From assembly GCA_035995425.1 (NCBI GenBank), contig DASYKM010000105.1, positions 1-7,664 on the forward strand: DNA of 7,664 nucleotides, given 5' to 3'. Below, one piece after another: positions 1 to 3,735 of this stretch; positions within the stretch are counted from its first letter, which is position 1, and each line of letters begins with the position of its first letter. Below the pieces are notes generated by a model that was not told the origin of the DNA, did no database searches, and saw nothing but the letters and a program-made list of their open reading frames with translations. Both the position numbers and the translations under genes were made by a program. This stretch comes from CADEED01 sp035995425. GTDB lineage: Bacteria > Pseudomonadota > Gammaproteobacteria > Steroidobacterales > Steroidobacteraceae.

Positions 1-62
1 AGCCGACTCAGAAGCGAGACATCAAACGCGCGCTCAAGATGGCGCGGGAGTTGAAAACATGA
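1..62 (+). CDS. HigB/RelE-type toxin, C-terminal end only (partial)
   Basis: The window opens inside a gene read in the frame starting at position 3 and ending with TGA at 60-62. The visible tail is PTQKRDIKRALKMARELKT. A 'TQ-RDI-RA--LA' tail is typical of the small HigB-like toxins of the RelE/ParE superfamily, which cleave mRNA on the ribosome. The stop overlaps the start of the next gene as ATGA, and that gene is a matching antitoxin, which strongly supports the call. The catalytic part lies left of the window, so whether the toxin is intact cannot be judged. The toxin-before-antitoxin order is the HigBA order. Confidence 0.75.
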   Translation, partial: PTQKRDIKRALKMARELKT

Positions 63-373
63 CTGCGAAGAAGAGAAAGGCGAAAGCAGCGATGGCGGGT
101 CAACTCGCACCGTTCGATGTGTCACGCCATCTCAACAGTGAAGCGGTAGTTGCCGAATACCTGGCAGCCGCTCTGGAAGATCCAAACCCCGACATGTTTC
201 TGCGCGCAGTGGCGAATGTCGCCAAGGCGCGAGGCATGGCTTCAGTAGCCGAAGCGTCGGGTCTCGGACGCGAAAGCCTGTACAAAGCGCTCGCTCCAGG
301 GGCGAAGGTTCGTTACGAGACGGTGCGAAAGTTGGTGGATTCGCTCGGGGTGAAGCTGACTGTGACCACGTAG
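59..373 (+). CDS. HigA-like antitoxin (putative addiction module antidote protein)
   Basis: This 104-residue protein should bind and neutralise the toxin encoded just upstream and, as in related modules, repress their shared promoter. The core begins near residue 18 (PFDVSRHLNSEAVVAEYL), a pattern typical of the addiction module antidote family. A helix-turn-helix follows at about residues 60-79, containing VAEASGLGRESLYKAL, and the protein ends in a short hydrophobic segment (VRKLVDSLGVKLTV). The first ATG is preferred because it overlaps the toxin stop (ATGA) and has GGGAG at 46-50, 8 nt upstream. It gives a Lys/Ala-rich leader of about 12 residues; Met12 is the alternative start. Relatives are also found singly, so the exact family name is less certain than the role. 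Confidence 0.85.
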   Translation: MTAKKRKAKAAMAGQLAPFDVSRHLNSEAVVAEYLAAALEDPNPDMFLRAVANVAKARGMASVAEASGLGRESLYKALAPGAKVRYETVRKLVDSLGVKLTVTT

Positions 374-389
374 AGATCTGTCTGTCAGA

Positions 390-629
390 TTGGCTGTAAT
401 GAAAGCAACGCGCCAGCGACTGCCTCTATGTGCCGCCGCGTATGATCGCCTCGCCTCTGCCCTTACCGCCGACCCGGATGCTGCGAGCCTCGAGGCGTTA
501 TTTGAGAAAGTCGCCGCAGAATTCGCGGCGCACGGGCACTTTTCTAGCTCTCCCGATATCTATCAAGCTCTTCGAGCATGCGCTGAAAGCGCGCGGCTCC
601 CGCGAATTGCAGAATCGTCGTCCACATGA
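390..629 (+). CDS. possible small hypothetical protein, 79 residues, doubtful
   Basis: This frame opens at a TTG (390) or ATG (399) and reads through to 629. I do not recognise the product. It looks somewhat protein-like: two amphipathic helical stretches, AAAYDRLASALTADPD and SLEALFEKVAAEFAAHG, and GC-rich third positions. Against it, no Shine-Dalgarno sequence precedes either start, and its last 86 bases run antisense over the 3' end of the membrane protein gene at 544-1137, which is the better-supported gene. It could be a real small gene, the remnant of one, or chance. Confidence 0.2.
   Translation: MAVMKATRQRLPLCAAAYDRLASALTADPDAASLEALFEKVAAEFAAHGHFSSSPDIYQALRACAESARLPRIAESSST
504..530 (-). 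terminator. candidate terminator hairpin between convergent genes
   Basis: CGCCGC (512-517) and GCGGCG (525-530) form a perfect 6-bp GC stem with a 7-nt loop. Read on the minus strand the hairpin starts 13 nt after the stop of the membrane protein gene and is followed by ACTTTCTC, a weak T-rich tract. Read on the plus strand, TTTT follows about 10 nt after the stem. It sits where the convergent antitoxin and sigma factor operons meet, so it could act on either. The poor T tracts keep this tentative. Confidence 0.35.
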
Positions 630-1137
630 CTACGACCACCGACAGGAGACCGACAATGGCTGCGGTCATCACCAGCTGTGTAAAGGGCAAACGCGTTACC
701 GCAACATTCCACCAGCCGATCAGAAGCAGCGTAATGCCGGGCAACATGGGCAAGCCGAGACGCCACATACTCCGGAGCGCGTCGCGCTGACGCGCCAGTT
801 CTGCGCGATGAAAGTCCAGCAGGGTAGTAGTTTGCAAATCGGGAATGGCAGCAGCGCGACCGAGGCGATGCCAGGCGAAAGCATAAATACCGGACCCTAA
901 CGCGGTCAGAACAGCGCCCGCGCTCCACAGCCAGGATATCCCCAAGCTGGCGTACCAGACTAACCCCGCTGCTGTAATGAACGTCGCGATGTACTCAGTA
1001 CGATTGCGACGACGGATGTGCGCCTGAAGCCTTTCGGCTCGGGCGCGTATTTCCGCTGGTGAAACGCTGACTGGAATCGTGGGCAGACGCTGCCAGAGAG
1101 CGCGAAGTTCGTGGGCTTCTATCTGAGGGGTGTTCAT
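544..1137 (-). CDS. four-helix membrane protein paired with sigma factor; candidate anti-sigma factor
   Basis: A 197-residue protein predicted to lie in the inner membrane. Residues 1-48 are cytosolic-looking and charged, including ALWQRLP and SPAEIRARAERLQAHIRRRN. Hydrophobic segments follow at about 49-66, 68-88, 126-146 and 152-176, and the protein ends in a short polar tail (RMLEELDRYRES). The loop between helices 2 and 3 (about 90-125) is polar and helical. The start overlaps the stop of the sigma factor gene (ATGA), with AAGGAG at 1143-1148, 5 nt upstream, so the two are translationally coupled. From memory, proteins with this 'LWQ ... SP-EIR--A' opening often sit beside sigma factors, but I cannot verify that here. 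The anti-sigma role is inferred from coupling and topology only; no zinc-binding anti-sigma motif (HxxxCxxC) is visible. Confidence 0.75.
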   Translation of the reverse strand: MNTPQIEAHELRALWQRLPTIPVSVSPAEIRARAERLQAHIRRRNRTEYIATFITAAGLVWYASLGISWLWSAGAVLTALGSGIYAFAWHRLGRAAAIPDLQTTTLLDFHRAELARQRDALRSMWRLGLPMLPGITLLLIGWWNVAVTRLPFTQLVMTAAIVGLLSVVVVMWTTILQFAGAARFQRMLEELDRYRES

Positions 1138-1670
1138 GCGGTCTCCTTGCAGTTGAAACGCTTGGCGAGCAATGCCTTGATGCGGTGAATTCGAGTCGCG
1201 ACTGCGCCTGAAGTAAGTCCCGCGATCTCTCCAATTGCGGTGGCGTCCAGATCGTCGAGGTACAGGAGCATGATCTGGCGGTCCATTGGCTGAAGTTGAT
1301 GAATCAACTCCATAAGACGTCCCATAAGATCACCGCGCTCTGTGCTCTCGATTTCACTTACCGACGTTTCGGTAGTTAGCGCCTCCTCGAGATCCACCAT
1401 CTCGCCGAGGCGAGCGCGCCGATCCCGGTAGATGTGTTTTGCGGCGACACAATGCGCTATGCGATAGACCCAGGTGCGCAGCGACGCTCGTCCCTCATAC
1501 CTCGCAAGGCTGCGCCACAGATCGAGGTGAATCTCCTGAAGCAGGTCACGCGCTCGGTCAGCGTCGCGTTCGTACCCGCAGGCCAGACGCGCCAGCGCCG
1601 CGCCAAATTGCGCGACCGCACTGACGTAGATCTCGTCCTGGGTAAGTGTCTTTATGTCCACGTGAGCCAA
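1134..1670 (-). CDS. ECF-type sigma-70 family RNA polymerase sigma factor
   Basis: A 178-residue sigma factor with only regions 2 and 4, as in the extracytoplasmic function group. Region 2 spans about residues 19-82, with DLLQEIHLDLWRSL matching the RNA polymerase-binding helix and SLRTWVYRIAHCVAAKH the -10 recognition part. A variable acidic linker runs from about 90 to 115. Region 4 (about 116-172) has LQPMDRQIMLLYLDDL followed by a helix-turn-helix, AIGEIAGLTSGAVATRIHRI, for -35 recognition. The longest reading starts at TTG (1670); an in-frame stop lies 19 codons upstream with no ATG or GTG between. GTG codon 4 is the alternative start, and neither has a good ribosome binding site. It forms an operon with the membrane protein downstream. 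Its promoter and target genes are not evident here. Confidence 0.88.
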   Translation of the reverse strand: MAHVDIKTLTQDEIYVSAVAQFGAALARLACGYERDADRARDLLQEIHLDLWRSLARYEGRASLRTWVYRIAHCVAAKHIYRDRRARLGEMVDLEEALTTETSVSEIESTERGDLMGRLMELIHQLQPMDRQIMLLYLDDLDATAIGEIAGLTSGAVATRIHRIKALLAKRFNCKETA

Positions 1671-1962
1671 ATTGATGCCGGACGCTCCGGCGACAGCTAG
1701 ATAGTGGCGCGAGATGCCGGTTTCTTACACGCATTGAGGGACCACCCGCCGACGAAAGCAGCGACGTGGCGGCGTGCGCTTCGTGGTATCGCGATTCCGG
1801 AAAGCCCGGAAGGCTCGTCGGCGACAGCAGAAAGCTGGCGCGTCAGTCCAATTGACGCAGACGAATCAGATTCGCTGCACTGGTATCGACCGGATTTCGC
1901 GCGAAACTCGGGCTGACTTCGCTTTGGCTAGCTGAGAAGATCACGCTGGCGATTCTGAATAT
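1671..1962. other. intergenic region without a convincing gene
   Basis: This 292-nt stretch separates the sigma factor start from the tRNA 3' end and should hold the sigma factor promoter and the tRNA terminator, but I could identify neither. It contains two small perfect inverted repeats: TTCCGG/CCGGAA at 1795-1811 (5-nt loop) and GCGTCA/TGACGC at 1840-1858 (7-nt loop). Neither is followed by a T tract on either strand. A 70-codon open frame at 1704-1916 looks non-coding. Pseudomonads carry a further tRNA near this point; none is visible here. Confidence 0.6.
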
Positions 1963-2053
1963 TGGCGGAGAGAGAGGGATTCGAACCCTCGAAGGGCTTT
2001 TGACCCTTACACCCTTAGCAGGGGTGCGCCTTCGACCACTCGGCCATCTCTCC
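1963..2053 (-). tRNA. tRNA-Ser(GCU), CCA encoded
   Basis: Read on the minus strand from 2053, the acceptor GGAGAGA pairs with TCTCTCC (1973-1967), followed by discriminator G (1966) and a genomically encoded CCA (1965-1963). The anticodon stem CACCC/GGGTG encloses CTGCTAA, with anticodon GCT at 2019-2017, reading AGC/AGU serine codons. The long variable arm (TAAGGGTCAAAAGCCCTTC) is the class II feature expected of tRNA-Ser. The T arm is GAGGG-TTCGAAT-CCCTC. It follows csrA on the same strand, as in many gammaproteobacteria, and has its own promoter. Confidence 0.97.
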
Positions 2054-2062
2054 GGGGGGCGA

Positions 2063-2091
2063 ATCATAATGAGCCGGAGACTGGCTGGCAA
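2063..2091 (-). promoter_or_regulatory. sigma-70 promoter of tRNA-Ser
   Basis: On the minus strand, TTGCCA (2091-2086) and TATGAT (2068-2063) are separated by exactly 17 nt and match the -35 and -10 consensus at 4 and 5 of 6 positions. The -10 is followed by TCGCCCCCC directly before the tRNA 5' end at 2053. Such a GC-rich discriminator is typical of stable RNA promoters under stringent control. The predicted start lies at or just before the mature 5' end, so the 5' leader would be very short. Confidence 0.8.
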
Positions 2092-2101
2092 AGAACTGCT
2101 C

Positions 2102-2132
2102 AAAAACGCGTCAGGCGGGCAGAGTCTCCCGC
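2102..2132 (-). terminator. weak candidate terminator at the end of csrA
   Basis: On the minus strand, GCGGG (2132-2128) and CCCGC (2119-2115) form a 5-bp stem with an 8-nt loop inside the last csrA codons, and five Ts follow at 2106-2102. The 8 nt between stem and T run, and the short stem, make this a poor intrinsic terminator. Read-through into the tRNA is possible. Confidence 0.25.
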
Positions 2133-2341
2133 GGAAGGGTATTGGGCTCATCCGAAGGCGCATTGTCGCCGGCAACGCGGCCGCTCTTGATGCGCTCGAA
2201 AATTTCCTCACGGTGAACGGCCACAGTCTTCGGCGCATTGATGCCGATGCGGACCTGATTGCCCTTCACTCCGAGGACCGTAACGGTCACGTCCTCGCCA
2301 ATGACGACAGATTCACCAACTCGTCGCGTCAAAATGAGCAT
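2111..2341 (-). CDS. csrA: carbon storage regulator CsrA (RsmA)
   Basis: A homodimeric RNA-binding protein that recognises GGA motifs in mRNA leaders and changes translation or stability of the target. The 76 residues begin MLILTRRVGESVVIG, and the family's key RNA-contact residues are present: Leu4 and Arg6 in strand 1 and Arg44 (AVHRE) in strand 5, with GVKGNQVRIGINAP between. The core ends near residue 54. A Pro/Asp-rich tail of about 20 residues makes it longer than the 61-residue E. coli protein. The ATG at 2341 has GGAGG at 2355-2351, 9 nt upstream. It lies 176 nt after lysC and before tRNA-Ser, the usual place of csrA in this group. Confidence 0.98.
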   Translation of the reverse strand: MLILTRRVGESVVIGEDVTVTVLGVKGNQVRIGINAPKTVAVHREEIFERIKSGRVAGDNAPSDEPNTLPRETLPA

Positions 2342-2388
2342 ATTGAGGGCCCTCCGCGGAGCCTCTTCATCTTTGTCTTTTGTCTTTT
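2342..2388 (-). promoter_or_regulatory. csrA leader: SD within overlapping palindromes, A-rich repeat upstream
   Basis: The csrA Shine-Dalgarno sequence GGAGG (2355-2351) lies in two overlapping perfect 10-bp palindromes: CTCCGCGGAG (2352-2361) and GAGGGCCCTC (2345-2354). Just upstream on the sense strand are two tandem copies of AAAAGAC (2388-2382, 2381-2375) followed by AAAG. A GGA triplet is part of the SD, as at CsrA-repressed start sites in E. coli, where CsrA represses its own translation. Structure and autoregulation here are inference. Confidence 0.45.
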
Positions 2389-2490
2389 GCTGCTCGGACC
2401 CCCGCAGGTGCGGACGAACAACGAGCGGAACCTTACCACTTGCGGACCACCATGGTCACTGGGGCCACGTCTCATAACGCGGAGGACAGT

Positions 2491-2531
2491 AGCCCTTATG
2501 AAAGTCGCACGCAGCCCTTACGAAAGTCGCA
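2491..2531. repeat. tandem 19-bp imperfect repeat across the lysC stop codon
   Basis: Two copies of AGCCCTTAYGAAAGTCGCA, at 2491-2509 and 2513-2531, differ at one base and are 22 bp apart. The right copy contains the last lysC codons and the TAA stop (2520-2518); the left copy lies just after the stop. This looks like a local duplication of the 3' end of lysC. The 22-bp period is not a multiple of three, so it does not extend the protein. Confidence 0.75.
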
Positions 2532-2991
2532 AATCGTTGTGCAGACATTTGACACAACTTTCGAGAGCGTCTTCAGGAACCAACACTGCGATCTTGATTT
2601 CGGAGGTGGAAATGAGGAGCGCTTTCACGCCCTGGCGCGCAAGGGATTCAAAGAGTTGCGTGGCCACTCCGGCATGCGATCGCATGCCCACTCCGACCAC
2701 CGCGAGTTTCGCAACCTTGTCGTCGCCCGTCATGCGGGCACCCTGAAATTCCATAGTTATGTTCCGCATTAAGCGCTGCGCTTCGAGAAAATCGTCGCGG
2801 TGCACCGTAAACGAAAGGTCCTTAAGGCCCTCTCTGCCGGTGGCCAGAACGATCATGTCGACCTCGATGTTTGCCGTGGAGATGGGCTTGAGCACTCGCG
2901 CCACTGCGTCGGCCGTATCGGGGAGACCGGAGATCGTCAACTGCGCTTCATCGCGATTGAAAGCGATGCCGGAGATGAGCGGAGCTTCCAC
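2518..2991 (-). CDS. possible LysC beta subunit from an internal GTG start
   Basis: In alpha2beta2 aspartate kinases (B. subtilis, C. glutamicum) the regulatory beta subunit is translated from an in-frame start inside lysC. From memory, the Pseudomonas protein has Met-Glu before Pro-Ile-Ile-Ser-Gly-Ile-Ala-Phe at this point. Here the matching residue is Val249, encoded by GTG (2991-2989), followed by EAPLISGIAF. AAAGAGGAA lies upstream, with GAGG 8 nt from the GTG, an ideal ribosome binding site distance. The product would be 157 residues containing both ACT domains. The match of position, start codon and SD is seen; actual use is inferred. Confidence 0.5.
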   Translation of the reverse strand: MEAPLISGIAFNRDEAQLTISGLPDTADAVARVLKPISTANIEVDMIVLATGREGLKDLSFTVHRDDFLEAQRLMRNITMEFQGARMTGDDKVAKLAVVGVGMRSHAGVATQLFESLARQGVKALLISTSEIKIAVLVPEDALESCVKCLHNDLRLS

Positions 2992-3735
2992 GTGGGATTC
3001 CTCTTTGCATATGAGTGTCCCTGATCCCGGACGGAACGAGGACAACACTCGAAGCGGCACGTTGTACTTGGCGGCGAATTCCACCGCGCGCAGATGCAGG
3101 ACGCGCGAGCCCTGTCCGGCGAGCTCCAGCATCTCCTCGAAGGAGATGCGTGACAACAGTTTTGCGTCGGGAACCATGCGGGGATCGGTGGTGTAGACGC
3201 CGTCGACGTCGGTGAGGATCTGGCACTCGTCGGCCCCGAGCGCCACGGCCAGTGCCACGGCGCTGGTATCCGAGCCGCCGCGTCCTATCGTGGTGATGTC
3301 GCCGTCGTCATCGATGCCCTGAAATCCCGCGACGACCGGGACAATCCCGGCATCAATGGTTTCCCTGAGCCGCGCGGTCTCGACCGCGGTGATGCGCGCT
3401 CGTCGATGGATGTTAGTGGTGCGCACGCGGATCTGGCTGCCGGTGAATGAACGCGCCGGAATGCCGCGTTCGCAGAGCGCCATGGCGAGCAGCGCGATCG
3501 AGACCTGTTCGCCCGTGGAAAGCAGTACGTCCATCTCGCGCGCATTCGGCTCTCGAGCGATGCCGGCGGCGAGATCGACCAGGCGATCGGTGGAGTCGCC
3601 CATGGCCGAGACCACCACGGCGATGCGGTCACCGCGTTCACGCACGGCGGCCACTTTTTCGGCGACGCGCTGGATGAGCTCGACCGAGCCCACGGACGTT
3701 CCGCCGTATTTCTGGACTATTGTGCGGGCGTTCAC
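2518..3735 (-). CDS. lysC: aspartate kinase, LysC-type with two ACT domains
   Basis: Phosphorylates L-aspartate with ATP, the first step towards lysine, threonine, methionine and diaminopimelate; cytosolic. The 405 residues fit the monofunctional alpha2beta2 family. The kinase domain (about 1-245) has KYGGTSVG at 9-16, STGEQVS at 73-79, GRGGSDTSA at 151-159 and TDVDGVYTTDPR at 175-186. Two ACT domains follow at about 265-335 and 345-405 (VGVGMRSHAGVA, ISTSEIKI) for feedback control. The start is GTG at 3735, overlapping the alaS stop (GTGA), so translation is probably coupled. The usual Gln-Asn after 'DMIV' in the first ACT domain is replaced (DMIVLATG, 293-300), which may alter feedback inhibition. 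An internal GTG could give a separate beta subunit. Confidence 0.97.
   Translation of the reverse strand: MNARTIVQKYGGTSVGSVELIQRVAEKVAAVRERGDRIAVVVSAMGDSTDRLVDLAAGIAREPNAREMDVLLSTGEQVSIALLAMALCERGIPARSFTGSQIRVRTTNIHRRARITAVETARLRETIDAGIVPVVAGFQGIDDDGDITTIGRGGSDTSAVALAVALGADECQILTDVDGVYTTDPRMVPDAKLLSRISFEEMLELAGQGSRVLHLRAVEFAAKYNVPLRVLSSFRPGSGTLICKEESHVEAPLISGIAFNRDEAQLTISGLPDTADAVARVLKPISTANIEVDMIVLATGREGLKDLSFTVHRDDFLEAQRLMRNITMEFQGARMTGDDKVAKLAVVGVGMRSHAGVATQLFESLARQGVKALLISTSEIKIAVLVPEDALESCVKCLHNDLRLS

Noticed and set aside
376..390. ATCTG/CAGAT inverted repeat just after the antitoxin stop, as terminator
   Set aside because: Only a 5-bp AT-rich stem with no T tract; the GC-rich hairpin at 512-530 is a better candidate.
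1795..1858. Two small inverted repeats as terminator of tRNA-Ser
   Set aside because: Perfect 6-bp stems, but no T tract follows on either strand and they lie more than 100 nt beyond the tRNA.
1704..1916. 70-codon plus-strand frame in the intergenic region
   Set aside because: No ribosome binding site, no recognisable sequence, and composition unlike a folded protein.
2000..2746. 248-codon plus-strand frame across the tRNA, csrA and the lysC end
   Set aside because: It crosses a tRNA and two well-identified genes on the opposite strand and resembles no protein family.
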